Below, piece by piece: positions 45,916 to 56,109 of a stretch of DNA of 64,000 nt (positions are counted from its first letter, which is position 1; the number at the start of each line of letters is the position of its first letter). The notes under the pieces were generated by a model, which saw only the letters and a list, made by a program, of their open reading frames with translations, was not told the DNA's origin and made no database searches. A program made the position numbers and the translations under genes. Origin of the DNA: Maratus speciosus (lineage: Eukaryota > Arthropoda > Arachnida > Araneae > Salticidae); NCBI GenBank assembly GCA_963932465.1, contig OZ010796.1, forward strand, positions 75,474,974 through 75,538,973, given 5' to 3'.

Positions 45916-46747
45916 CCGCCTCTGACAAAGGGACCAAATGAAATTAAAATGAAAATGACCTGTATTAAATTGGCATTTTTTTTTGTTTTGTTTTTTGTTT
46001 TTTGTACTTTCACAAAAAACAGAAATACCAAATACCGGGCAGCCACCCAGGGCGCTGAATATTTGACAGAAAATATACTAAATACATAATTAATACCAAT
46101 ATTAATTTATGTAGAAGTTACTATTACTTCGGGGTACTGAATAAAATCTAGACCAGGGCGCCACGACTATCAAAGTCTCTGTGAATGAATCCATTTAAAA
46201 TGAGAATATGTTTCTTATACAGTGTTTCGTCGTTTATACTTGCACAAAAGGCAGAAATACAAAAATACCTCACAACACCAGGGGCGCTAAATACTTAGAC
46301 GCAGAAAATATGCAAACGTATTAGACGCAGACTTATTAGACACTTATTAGAAGCATTCCTAGAACAGAAATTATTTAGGCGTATATCTAAATAAGTGAGT
46401 ACTTAATATTATTTTTCTTAGAATTTATCATTAATACAGGCTTTGAAACAGAGTCTGGTCCTGGATGCAATGTGTAACAATGGCATATCTGATTGCCGAT
46501 AACTTATGTTATCTCGAAATTGGTTTATCTAATTGTCTTTCATCACACATAGTTTGCTTATGCTATACTTTAAAAAATAAAAAGCATTACTTTTTAATTT
46601 TCCAAATGAAAATCTTTGAAAATTTTATGCCTTTCAAAATGCGTGCTTAAAAAAAAAAGAAAAAAAAAGAAAAGAAAAAAAAAAAAAAAAGTGACGATGG
46701 GCGCACCGGGCATTTGCCTCGTTGCCCGGTGGGCCAGTACGACCCTG

Positions 46748-47368
46748 GAGCATGGATTTTGAGAATCACCTTAAAGGAATTCATTATCACTATTACCGCA
46801 TTTTATGGAAGAAACGCCGCACTCCTCAAATTGGCCTGAATAAGCTTAAAAATATCGTAATCGCCGCACCCGTTGTAAACGCCGCACCTGTGGGAACGCT
46901 ACTTTTGTCGACAGCGTCACATTGACCTAATTTTAATCAAAGTTTTCTGAGCAGTGTAGGATGCCTCGTTTTTAATATATTAAGGTGTCTGAAGTTTTAT
47001 TTAAAATATTTAAATCTGATTTTAAATATTTTTATGAATTTTTAAATTAAGGAAACTCAGTTGGTACTTAAAAAAAATTGTAAATGCCGCACTTGAAAAA
47101 AAAAAATTAACTTTTAAACTCGTAAACGTTGCGGCGTTTCTCCCATAAAATACGGCACTATTTTTACGCCTGTCCGACACGTTGTAGGAACAATTAAATC
47201 CAGTTCCGGTTCGTCTGGACTATGCAGAGAAAAAATGTAACCCTGATCCCGGCCCGGTCGGAGTCTGCTGAAAAAATTAAGCCCGCTCTCAGAGAAGATT
47301 TAACTGTCCGATTACGGATATCTACGCAAGGACATGTTATATCATCTCTGTATTGATGTTGATGTAAT
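46748..47368 (+). mobile_element. MITE A1, second and third pieces
   Basis: 46757-46795 (GAGAATCACC to ATTCATTATCACTATTA) aligns with A2 near 52565-52627. 47160-47368 (GCCTGTCCGACAC, TCCAGTTCC, GGACATGTTATAT, TCTGTATTGATGTTG) aligns with A2 near 52650-52795. The 360-bp MITE lies between the pieces. Confidence 0.75.
46796..47155. mobile_element. 360-bp MITE inserted in A1
   Basis: The left end CCGCATTTTATGGAAGAAAC mirrors the right end GTTTCTCCCATAAAATACGG. The flanks CACTATTA (46788-46795) and CACTATTT (47156-47163) form an 8-bp duplication with one mismatch. Subterminal CGCCGCAC words repeat. Family-A sequence resumes on both sides. Confidence 0.8.
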
Positions 47369-47825
47369 CAGAGGCCGACTTATGCAGGGGCATGCGGGGC
47401 AGCTGCCCCTGGTCCCCCTTTCCTAGGGGGACCCCCATGAGAGTAGTCAGGATTTTCATTAAAATGTGATAAATGGTTAAAGCCAAAATGGGTAGCCAAA
47501 AACTACCAAAATTCATATATTTCCAAACATTTAGGAAGAGAGTGGGGTCCCCCCTTACCCTCTTTGCTTCCAGTACCATCTCCCCTCATCAAAAAATAAA
47601 CTATATCATTAGAAAACTAATGATTAAAATTTTATTATGACAACTTAGTATTCTATTGTTTTCAAAAGAAATTCTTTATTAACGTTTTCCTCATAACGTG
47701 GCAAGTTAAAACGATTAATTATGACCAATTTGTGACATTTTCTTTTAGACACCGTATAACGCACGTAGATAGGCAAAGTAAAAGTTTGCAAAGAAATACC
47801 CGTATCAATCAATTTATCATTTTTA

Positions 47826-47955
47826 GGTAGCTTTCTTTACAAAAAGCTACCTATTGCAGCCGTTCGGAGGAAAGCGATTTCAAAAAATTTTGGTATATTT
47901 TCATCGATCACGACCCCCAGACCCCGAAACCACCCTCCGTTCAAAATTGATATAT
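47826..47955 (+). mobile_element. 5' end of element type D (hairpin TAGGTAGC...GCTACCTA)
   Basis: TTAGGTAGCTTTC and AAAGCTACCTATT form a hairpin, followed by ATCACGACCCCCAGACCCCG. The same layout recurs at 59703-59830 (TAGGTAGATTTC hairpin, then TCATGACCCCTGGAACCCC). Confidence 0.5.
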
Positions 47956-47977
47956 ATATATATATATATATATATAT

Positions 47978-48035
<58 letters not shown>
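47950..48035. repeat. (TA)n microsatellite
   Basis: An almost pure TA run broken by one CCA. Apparent Tyr-Ile frames on both strands are artefacts. Confidence 0.95.
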
Positions 48036-48037
<2 letters not shown>

Positions 48038-48049
48038 GACGTATGTCAC

Positions 48050-50215
48050 ACTGTAACTCCCGTAATTATAAACCGATTTCGATGTAATTCGGTGTGTACA
48101 TAGTACATACCAATGTCTCGACCGAGTTCGTTGGCCAGCTTCATCCGCTGTTTTGTTTCAAAATGGCGGCCATTTAACATTTTTAAAAAAATTTAAAACT
48201 TGAAATGTGGTACCAAAAAATTAAAAATGGAAAAATATTTTTTTCTTATGTATTTGACCTTTATACAAAGATTCCGGAGCAGTTTTTGTTTTGTCTATAT
48301 CTTAAAAAATGGCTGAGTTATAGCATTTTGAATTTCTAGCGTGGCTGACATTTTGAAACGTCCTGAAATTTGTCACGCGATAAAAGGCGTATTTAAGAAA
48401 CGATTTGGATGTAATTCGGTGTGTACATAGTACATACCAATCTCTCGACCGAGTTCGTTGGCCAGCTTCATCCGCCATTTTGTTTCAAAATGGCGGCCAT
48501 TTAAAAATTTTTTAAAAATTTAAAATTTGAAATGTGGTACCAAAAAATTAAAAATGGAAAAGTATTTTTTTCTTATGTATTTGACCTTTATATAAAGAAT
48601 TCGGAGCAGTTTTTGTTTCGTCTATATCTTAAAAAATGGCTGAGTTATAGCATTTTGAATTTCTAGCGTGGCTGACATTTTGAAACGTCCTGAATTTTGT
48701 CACGCGATAAAAGGCGTATTTAAGAACCGATTTGGATGTAACTTCGTTTATACATAGTACATACCAATGTCTCGATCGGGTTCGTTGGCCAGCTTCATCC
48801 GCCATCTTGTTTAAAAATGGCGGCCATTTAAATTTTTAAGAAAAATTTAAATTTGAAATGTGGTACCAAAAAATTGAAAATTGAAAAAATATTTTCCTCT
48901 TATGTGTTTGACCTTGATAAAAAGATTCGGGAGCTTTTTTTGTTTCGTCTATATCTTAAGAAACGGCTGAGTTATAGCATTTTGAATTTCTAGCGTGGCT
49001 GACATTTTGAAACGTCCTGATTTTTCTCACGTAATAACAGGCGTATTTATGAACCGATTTGGATGTACCTTGGTGTGTACATAGTACATACAAATATCTC
49101 GCCCGAGTTCGTTGGCCAGCTTCATCCGCCATCTTGTTTCAAAATGGCGGCCATTTAAAATATTAAAAAATAAAAAAATTTAAATGAGATACCAAAAAAT
49201 TGGAAAATGAAAAAGATTTTTTTTTTTGTATGTGTTTGACCTTAATACAAAGATTCCGGAACAGTTTTTCTTCCGTCTATATCTAAAAAAAATGGCTGAG
49301 TAGTAGCATTTTGAATTTCTCTTGTGGCTGACATTTTAAAACGACCTGATTTTTGTCACGCGATAACAGGCGTATTTATGAACCGATTTGGATGTAACTT
49401 GGTCTGTACATAGTGCATACCAATGTCTCGACCGAGTTCGTTGGCCAGCTTCATTCGCCATCTTGTTTCAAAAACGTTGCCATTAAAAAAAATAAATTTA
49501 AAATTCAAAATGAGGTATTAAAAAATTGGAAAATGAAAAAGATTTTTTTTATGTGTTTGGCCTTGATACAAAGATTCCGGAGCAGCTTTTGTTTCTGAAA
49601 ATTTGTTCTTTTGTTTATGTCTTAAAAAATGGTTGATTTATAGCACTTTGAATTTCTAGCATGGCTAACATTTTGAAACGATCTTGTATTTGTCACGCGA
49701 TAACACACGTATTCGCCTATTTCGATGTAAGAAAGCATGTGGATAGTATACATCAACACCTCGACCAAGTTCGCTGGCCAGATTCATCAGCCATCTTGTT
49801 TCAAAATGGCGGCCATTAAATTAAATATATATATATATATTTAAAGTGAGGTGCAAAAAAATTAGAAATTGAAAAAGGTTTCTTTCTTAAGTATTTGATC
49901 TTGATATAAGGATTCAGGAGCATTTTTTGTTTGTCTTTACCTTAAAAAATGGCTCAGATATAGCAGTTTCAATTTCTATTGTGGGTGACATTTTGAAAAA
50001 TCTGATTTTTTGCATGCGAGAGCACTCCTATATATTAACCGATTTCGATGTGAGTGAGCATGTGCACAGCAATTACTAAGGTCTCGACCAAGTTCACTGC
50101 TTAACCTCATCCACCATGTTGTTTTAAATTGACAGGCACTTTAAGAAATTGCCGAATTTGGCAGCCAAATATAAGTTACTTTAAAGAAAAGCAGCTTGGA
50201 TAAAGCTGATTAATT
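48050..50215 (+). repeat. Satellite of about 327-bp units, about 6.5 copies
   Basis: The word GAGTTCGTTGGCCAGCTTCA recurs at 48124, 48451, 48778, 49105 and 49434, then in diverged form at 49766 and 50090. The step is 327-332. Each unit has AAAATGGCGGCCATTT, TATTTGACCTT, ATGGCTGAGTTATAGCATTT and TTGTCACGCGATAA. Divergence increases towards the right end. Confidence 0.92.
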
Positions 50216-50627
50216 TCGCGAAATTCTCATTCATTATATTGATAAAAATTAGTATTGAATCTCCTATATTCGGTTTACACTAAATTGAGCTTCGTGTGTT
50301 TGAATGATATAAGTTGGCTTTTTTAAAATAAGGATTATGAAAGCTACCTCTTCCTCCCGGCACTGGCCGGAAGGACTTTTTTACTACTATTATCCTACTG
50401 GTATTTTTTCTTAAAGTTGTAACCATCTTCTTGTGATACTCTGTATACAGATGTGAGTAGTACCGGGTACAAAATTTATGCATATATAATACAATAGGTA
50501 TGAAGTTTAGTATATTAGCCACTTCCACATTATTCACAAAAAAATCTATAGATAGATAGAAGGGAGCCCCCAGAATGGTTCTTGCTCCGGGCCCCCCCCC
50601 CCCCCCCATAGCCTAAGTCGGACCCTG

Positions 50628-50842
50628 GTAATCAAACTAGGATAGGTTCGTGCAGCACATTTATAGTTATTCTTAGGAAAGTCATATCCGTTGAAAATGG
50701 TTCATATTATATGGGATTCTTTTAAATTTTTATATAGTCCAGCTTAATTTTTTTTTTTGGTGGTGGGGGGGGGGGGGGGTGCAGGTTTTTTTTTTGTTGT
50801 TGTTGTTGCCGGACCTGTATATTTTGTCTATAGACCCGGCCC
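50628..50842 (+). mobile_element. MITE A1, fourth piece
   Basis: TTCGTGCAGCACATTTATAG and ATATCCGTTGAAAATGGTTC align with A2 near 52812-52864. The piece ends in CCCGGCCC (50835-50842), the duplicated target of the next insertion. A G run and a (GTT)n run lie inside. Confidence 0.7.
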
Positions 50843-50984
50843 CAGGGGCGGATCCAGAGAATCGTTTTGGGGGGGGGGGGCGATATCGAGTGACATATAA
50901 TCAACGTAGTCATAATTTCTGTAGCTCAAATCCTTCCTTGCAGTTAATCATTAAATGAATATGAAATTAATGTGATTTAAAGAT

Positions 50985-51065
50985 ATTATAGACTCTCGAT
51001 TATCCGACATCCGATTAACCGAAACACTCGACTATCCATCACTCTTATTTTATAATCTCGACCTC
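50985..51065. mobile_element. Possible pogo-like MITE fragment
   Basis: CTCTCGATTATCCGACATCC and GATTAACCGAAACACTCGAC have the look of pogo/Tigger terminal repeats. Only one end was seen. Confidence 0.3.
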
Positions 51066-51538
51066 TTCTCAAAATATCGCTTATTGTTACTTATTAGGTC
51101 GTAAAATTAAAAACGTTATAACAGAATTTATTTATTAAATGCCTTTTTTTTTTCTTTTTCTGTTTACTCTTATACTATGGTAATTATTCACCTTATTTTT
51201 TGTTCTTTTAGTTATAGTGAAGAACGTTAGTAACACAAGCCTGCGATGATTGTCTTTTTTAACTTTTGATAATAGATTTTGATGTAAGACTTTTTAAAAA
51301 TTTGCGATTTATGTGAAATCCTGACGTGATGGCATGGTACAAAATGAAGGTCATTTTTGGATTCAGCACTAAAACATACATAAGAACCAATTACCGAAAG
51401 CTGAAAAACATAATCATCACATCCATTTTTTAATATCAGATTTCTGAAAGAGGATAATCTCTGAAAAAGATCTCCTTCAGAAATCTGACGTTCCTTTAAC
51501 ATCCTAGAAAGTCAAAATGTGTCATCTACGTGGTGTGT

Positions 51539-52972
51539 TAGAGGTCTGCACGGGGCGGAATTTCCGGGCCGGACCCCAGTCCGTCCCGCTTGTAATTTTT
51601 ATAGTTCTCTGCTTGCCTGGCCCGTACAAAAATCAGTGAAACAGGCCCGGCCCGACTCAATTTCTACAAAAAAAAAAAAAAAAAAAAAAAATGCGTTTTC
51701 TCTCGACATACAGTGATGGAACAGTGTAGCACTAGAGAATAAGTTGACACCGCTAAAATTTATTAGTATTCTTCGTCTTATTTAAGGATATATCCTTAAA
51801 TAAGAATTCTATAGAATTCTGAGATTTTTCCATGTAAAGAATACTAAAAAAAAGTTAGTGGTAACAATCGCCTAACTGCTGCGCCACTGTTCCATCACTG
51901 GACATACAATTAAGATTCTTTTAATGAATACTACATACATATTTATGGGAACATTTTACAGTATATTTTAGATTACTATGTGTTCGCAAAACAGAAAACA
52001 CATAATAGTAACCATTAACGATTACTTACAGTGTTTTAGTCATCGTCTCTAAAGACATTTCAAAATTCCAATAAGGATTCATTTAAAGGTTAATGTAATT
52101 CAGAATAACGGATTAAAAACATAATAACTTTTGAAGCTGTATAAAGTAGATTTGTGAAAATAGTTCTCTCATTTTTAAGGCTTTTCTCAAATCCAAAGGA
52201 GCTACATATCGACACATTTATGAATTCATTTCTTTTTAGAAACACGTAAGATTGGCAGGTATTCTTATTCAGAAACTATGTAAATGCCGTCTTTCTCATA
52301 GATAAAAGCAATATATCTTTCTCTGAAAATACTGCCAAAGTTAGCGTTTTGAATCGAATTTCCGGAAGCGATAGCACAGGAAAGGAGAAAAACGTACAGT
52401 CAGGTGACAAGAATCTCTGTTATCTCTGTAACTAATTTATCAAATATGGAGAAAGCTATTCGTTTCCAAATGCTTTCAATAGTCAGGCCTGTCAATTTTA
52501 TGCCTTTATAATTAAAAATGAGCCAGAACATGTGTCTGAATGTTTCGCATTGTTGAGCAGTGAATATGAGAACCTCTTAAGGTATATTTCCAAAGATACT
52601 GTTAACAGAAATTCATTATCACTATTAATACTTTTGCAAAACAAAATGCCTGTCCTACACATCCTGAGATCGATTAAGACCAGTTCCATCCTGGCACGAG
52701 TCTACTGAAAAAAAATTAAACCCGGAATCAGATGTCTTGTAACTGTACGATGCCGATCTCTACGATGGACATGTTATATATCTGTATTGATGTTGTTAAA
52801 ATCGCATTGGCTCGTAACACATTTATACTTCTCGAGAAAATCGTATTCATTGAAAATGGCTCGTATATCGGCCCGATTACTTTTTTATCGGCCCGGCCCG
52901 TTTAAAAAATTGTCCTAATTCTGCCGGCCCGTTGGAAAATTCGTCTTCATTCCGGCGGCCCGGGTACCTCTA
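51539..52972 (+). mobile_element. hAT-like MITE A2, complete reference copy of family A
   Basis: The left end TAGAGGTCTGCACGGGGCGG and right end CGGCGGCCCGGGTACCTCTA are imperfect inverted repeats. TGGTGTGT is an exact 8-bp duplication at 51531-51538 and 52973-52980. Both ends carry clusters of GGCCCGGCCCG-type words while the 1.1-kb interior is AT-rich. There is no intact transposase. It carries the nested 190-bp MITE at 51711-51900. Other copies or fragments are at 10.0, 31.7-55.9 and 34.5 kb. Confidence 0.88.
51711..51900. mobile_element. 190-bp MITE nested in A2
   Basis: Perfect 16-bp inverted ends CAGTGATGGAACAGTG and GACATA on both sides (51705-51710, 51901-51906). A1 lacks this block at the same position. 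Its centre holds a 26-bp perfect palindrome (51778-51803) joined to an 18-bp one (51803-51820). Confidence 0.88.
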
Positions 52973-52987
52973 TGGTGTGTATACCTC

Positions 52988-53640
52988 TTCACTGGCGCGG
53001 ATCCAAGGAAGGGGGGGGGGGATCGCCCCTCCCCTTTGGATAAAAAAATATAAATCCACCGCGAATTTCGACAAATGGTAGCCGAAAGAAATCTATTTCG
53101 TCAATCGTTCGCAGGTCAAAAAAAAATGCGAATTTCGTCAAAGGATCACGCAAAAAACATGAATTTCGTCAAAGGATCAAGCAAAAACGTGAATTTCATC
53201 AAAAAGGCGGGGGAAAAACGTGAATTTCGCCAAAAAATCGGACATTTCATCAAAGGACCACAAAAAAAACGCGAATTTCGTAAAGGACCACGAAAAAAAC
53301 GCGAATTTCGTCAAAGGATCGCAGAAAAAAACGCAAATTTCGTCAAAGGATCGTAGAAAAAACGCGAATTTTGCCAATGGAACGCAGAAAAAAACGCTAA
53401 TTTCGCCAAGCACTTGCGGAAAAAACGCTAATTTCGCGAAAGAATTGCGCAAAAAACGCTAATTTCGCGAAAGAATCGCACAAAAAACGCTAATTTCGTC
53501 AACAGATCTCTGAAAAAATGCAAATTTTGTCAAAGAATCGCGAAAAAAATACGCGAATTTCGTCATAGAGCCGCGGAAAAAACGCACAATGAGCACCAGG
53601 AGGAGATTCCCCTAGTTGCGCATCCACGGGGGGGGGGAGA
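52988..53640 (+). repeat. Minisatellite element, plus orientation
   Basis: Starts CACTGGCGCGGATCCAAGG, then G run, then about 18 units of the GCGAATTTCGTCAAAGGATC type (25-31 bp). It ends with ACGCAC, AGCACCAGGAGGAGATTCCC and a G run. Frames through it are repeat artefacts. Confidence 0.8.
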
Positions 53641-54280
53641 TCGATCGGGGCGGTCGCCGCCCCCCAAGATATAAACCCAATGCTTTTAACGGCAGTTTTC
53701 GCGAAACAGACAGACAAGCAAACGAAAACACTTTTCGGGTGTCATTGGTAAACCTAACTGACTTTTCGGCAGTTAGTGAACAAAATAGGATTATGCCCTG
53801 TCACAAGGCATATGGCGCCATAATTTTTTACACTAATGGGTTGAGGTGGGGACGATGCCACTTCGTGTACCTTTTGTTGAATCTCTACAACAGAAATTGG
53901 CAACGTTATTCGGATCCCTTTAAAGTGTTGAAACTTTCAAAGAAGCTGCAATTCTAATTTCTGTATAGTGATATTTTTGAGGAGTGCTTTATTGTTTGAG
54001 AAAAGAATGGAATTCATAGCAATTTCCAAAGAAAGAAAGAAACAAGAAAAAGAAAGGTCCTTTGAAAAATTCAAGCATCTTAATGTTTTCTGAAGAAAAT
54101 CAATAATGTGTAAAAAATATACTGTTATTGCCACCCACATTGGTAAATTTCAAGGGTATTTCATGAATGAAAAAAAAGGATTGTGTCCTAATCCTAGTCA
54201 GTTAAAAGCTAAAATGCGTATGGTGTGTTGATTTCTTAAAAACCAACTTGGTAATTTGTTCTTCCCTTCTTTGCCCCGAT
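53641..54280. other. Spacer between two inverted minisatellite blocks
   Basis: A GC-richer start (GGGGCGGTCGCCGCCCCCCA) and then ordinary AT-rich sequence. A 113-codon frame from 53616 to 53957 has no recognised motif. Confidence 0.4.
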
Positions 54281-54284
54281 CTAA

Positions 54285-54675
54285 CCCTCCACCCCCCCGG
54301 TGGATGCGCACCTAGGGGAATCTCCTCCCGGTGCTAATTGTGCGTTAATTTTGGCAACCCTTTGACGAAATTCGCGTTTTTTCAGCGATTCTTTGGCGAA
54401 ATTCGCACATTTTTTTCGCGATTCTTTGAAGAAATTCGCATTTTTTCAGAGATCTGTTGACGAAATTAGCGTTTTTTGCGCGATTCCTTCGCGAAATTAG
54501 CGTTTTTTTACGCAATTCTTTGACGAAATGCGCGTTTTTTGCGATCCTTTGACGAAATTTGCGTTCCTTTTGCGATCCTTTGACCTGCGAACGATTGACG
54601 AAATTGATTTTTTTCGGCGACCATTTGTCGAAATTCGCGGCAGTCGGTGGATTTTGGGGGGTGAATCCGCACCTG
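54285..54675 (-). repeat. Minisatellite element, minus orientation
   Basis: Read on the minus strand it starts at the end of the 3.83-kb hAT-like element, has about 11 GCGAATTTCGTCAAAG-type units and ends with GCACCGGGAGGAGATTCCCC, like the plus-strand block. The two blocks are inverted relative to each other. Confidence 0.8.
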
Positions 54676-54720
54676 CCCGGCCCGTTAAAGAAATTGACAT
54701 AATTCTGCTAGTCCGTCTTT
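54676..54720 (+). mobile_element. MITE A1, fifth piece
   Basis: CCCGGCCCGTTAAAGAAATT and TAATTCTGCTAGTCCG match A2 near 52892-52930. Confidence 0.65.
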
Positions 54721-54975
54721 GGCACAGACAACTAGCAAACAACAAACATGTACAGAAAAAGGGTAAATCAGTGGCCAGATGGCTAATTGAAAACATAGAC
54801 ATAATATCACAGTAGGGAAAAAGAAAACATCGACTTTTAGCGGGACACCCCACCCCATACTAACAATCTGTCTGTTTCAGGTTATAAATATTTAAAAAAA
54901 GGAAAAAAAATGCTCACGTTGAATTATCATTATGATACGTATTTCGGGGCAGCGTATGAAGAATCCTCTTCATGC

Positions 54976-55011
<36 letters not shown>

Positions 55012-55304
55012 TAAATAATGTTAAATCTTTTTATTTATATATATATATTATGTATTATTTTTTATCCTTTTTTTTTTTTTTTTTTTTTTGGACAACGCCT
55101 CTCTTTATGTATGCGCTTTCTGCAGGAGCTACCGTACCCGCTCCAATATCAAAGCCCAGAGAGCCAGTTTTTACCCGGTGGGGTACGGTAGAAAGGCGTA
55201 GTCTTATGTCCCTTGCAACGTTAAGTTTGCCTATCCATTCGGCCCAAAAAATTAACAGTTGGTGCAATTTGTCTATCTGCGGAGCCCATTCATTGTTTTC
55301 TCTA

Positions 55305-55335
<31 letters not shown>

Positions 55336-55420
55336 ACAAAAAAAATTAAAAAATTATAATTATTTTCATTTGACAAGTATACATCAACAATTAGGCTTCA
55401 AAAATTCCAAGCTATCCCAA
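54721..55420. other. Inserted DNA, unassigned
   Basis: Between the fifth piece of A1 and a SINE. Holds an A run (54979-55008), a T run (55070-55089) and a C run joined to (CA)n (55306-55338). No gene recognised. Confidence 0.4.
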
Positions 55421-55424
55421 TTAG

Positions 55425-55894
55425 ATCGGGCAGCGCTGGCCAAGCTGGTAGAGCATTATACTTGTAGCCGTTGGTCGCAGGACCCAGGCTATCTGCCGGC
55501 TAAAATTCCGTCATGTACGCTAATGGCAACTGGTGCATGTAAAATCCGTCGTGGTTGCAAAGTCCTCCAAGTTACCTGTGAATTATACCTCTGGAGGTAC
55601 CTTGCCAGGTGAAGGTCTCGTCATCTGATCAAGGTTCTAAATTACGAGACCAACTTAAGTAGCAATGTGCAGGTGCCAAACGACAGGATATAACGTTAAG
55701 TAACCGGCAAAACAAAGTATACACAAACGAGCAGTAGGCGCTACAAATAGGATGACGATCGAGGCAACGATGTCAGGTTTATTGCCGCTTCGCGGCGATT
55801 AGGCGGTCACTCGCCCCGATGTCAGGTACTAAACCCGTTAAGCTGGGGCAACCTGGCAGGTAGGGGCCTGGTCATCGGTTAGAAAGAAAGAAAG
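55425..55894 (+). mobile_element. tRNA-derived SINE with AGAA tail
   Basis: The head contains CCAAGCTGGTAGAGCATTAT, closely like a tRNA D-arm/A box, and a degenerate B-box-like GGTCGCAGGACCC about 35 bases on. A GC-rich body with a GCCGCTTCGCGGCGATTAGGC hairpin-like spot follows. It ends in an (AGAA)n tail at 55881-55893. No intact tRNA gene is present. Confidence 0.6.
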
Positions 55895-55916
55895 CCCGGG
55901 CCCGTGCAGGCTTCTA
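55893..55916 (+). mobile_element. MITE A1, right end
   Basis: GCCCGGGCCCGTGCAGGCTTCTA followed by the duplicated AGTTTGAAG; it pairs with the left end at 31702. Confidence 0.75.
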
Positions 55917-55925
55917 AGTTTGAAG

Positions 55926-56100
55926 TAGCGGATTGCGTGAATCATCCATAAAGTGTAAAATCCCGCATAATAAAAAATGCTGAGCGAAATTTTACCTTCC
56001 TTAAATTATTGCACAGGCAGGGGATCCTTTAGCAGTGTTTTTAAATTATCGTGGAAGTCAGCTATTTTTGTCCTTTTGTTTTGTGCAATTTCGCAAAATT
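55926..56100. other. Outer flank of A1
   Basis: Ordinary AT-rich DNA. Confidence 0.4.
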
Positions 56101-56109
56101 AATTGGTGA

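Larger units (their letters stand above)
32457..46747. mobile_element. 14.3-kb hAT-like unit, 8-bp target duplication
   Basis: The left end CAGGGTCGTACTGGC (32457) mirrors the right end GCCAGTACGACCCTG (46747). GAGCATGG is duplicated exactly at 32449-32456 and 46748-46755. The sequence on both outer sides belongs to family A and is colinear with A2, which independently supports the insertion. Inside are nested repeats (a family-A fragment, a family-P palindrome, CAGTGGTGTAGTC ends, a 78-bp array), but no transposase was recognised. The ends share GGGCGCC/GGGCGCA motifs near the tips. Confidence 0.82.
47369..50627. mobile_element. 3.26-kb TIR element with a 327-bp satellite, inserted in A1
   Basis: The left end CAGAGGCCGACTTATGC (47369) mirrors the right end GCCTAAGTCGGACCCTG (50627). 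GTAAT flanks both ends (47364-47368, 50628-50632), and A1 sequence resumes on the right colinear with A2. The 5-bp duplication leaves the superfamily open. G/C runs lie just inside both ends. Confidence 0.7.
50843..54675. mobile_element. 3.83-kb hAT-like element, 8-bp target duplication, inserted in A1
   Basis: The left end CAGGGGCGGATCCA mirrors the right end TGAATCCGCACCTG. CCCGGCCC is exactly duplicated at 50835-50842 and 54676-54683. It contains a complete MITE A2 and two minisatellite blocks in opposite orientation. No transposase was recognised. Confidence 0.82.
31702..55916. mobile_element. Outer boundaries of hAT-like MITE A1, expanded to 24 kb by nested insertions
   Basis: The left end TAGAGATCTGCACGGGCC (31702) mirrors the right end GGGCCCGTGCAGGCTTCTA (55916). 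AGTTTGAAG flanks both ends (31693-31701 and 55917-55925). The element's own sequence, by comparison with the intact copy A2 at 51539-52972, survives as six pieces: 31702-32456, 46748-46795, 47156-47368, 50628-50842, about 54676-54720 and about 55893-55916. They total about 1.3 kb, the expected size. Everything between the pieces is later insertion. It is non-coding. Confidence 0.78.

Noticed and set aside
47837..48049. Tyr-Ile repeat frames on both strands
   Set aside because: Translation of a (TA)n microsatellite.
53075..53462. Repeated Lys-rich (KKRE/NANFVK-like) frames
   Set aside because: Same minisatellite as at 19.6 kb; no independent coding evidence.
55425..55510. A functional tRNA gene
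   Set aside because: Only the D-arm region is tRNA-like; the anticodon and T arms do not fold properly and the B box is degenerate. Called a SINE instead.
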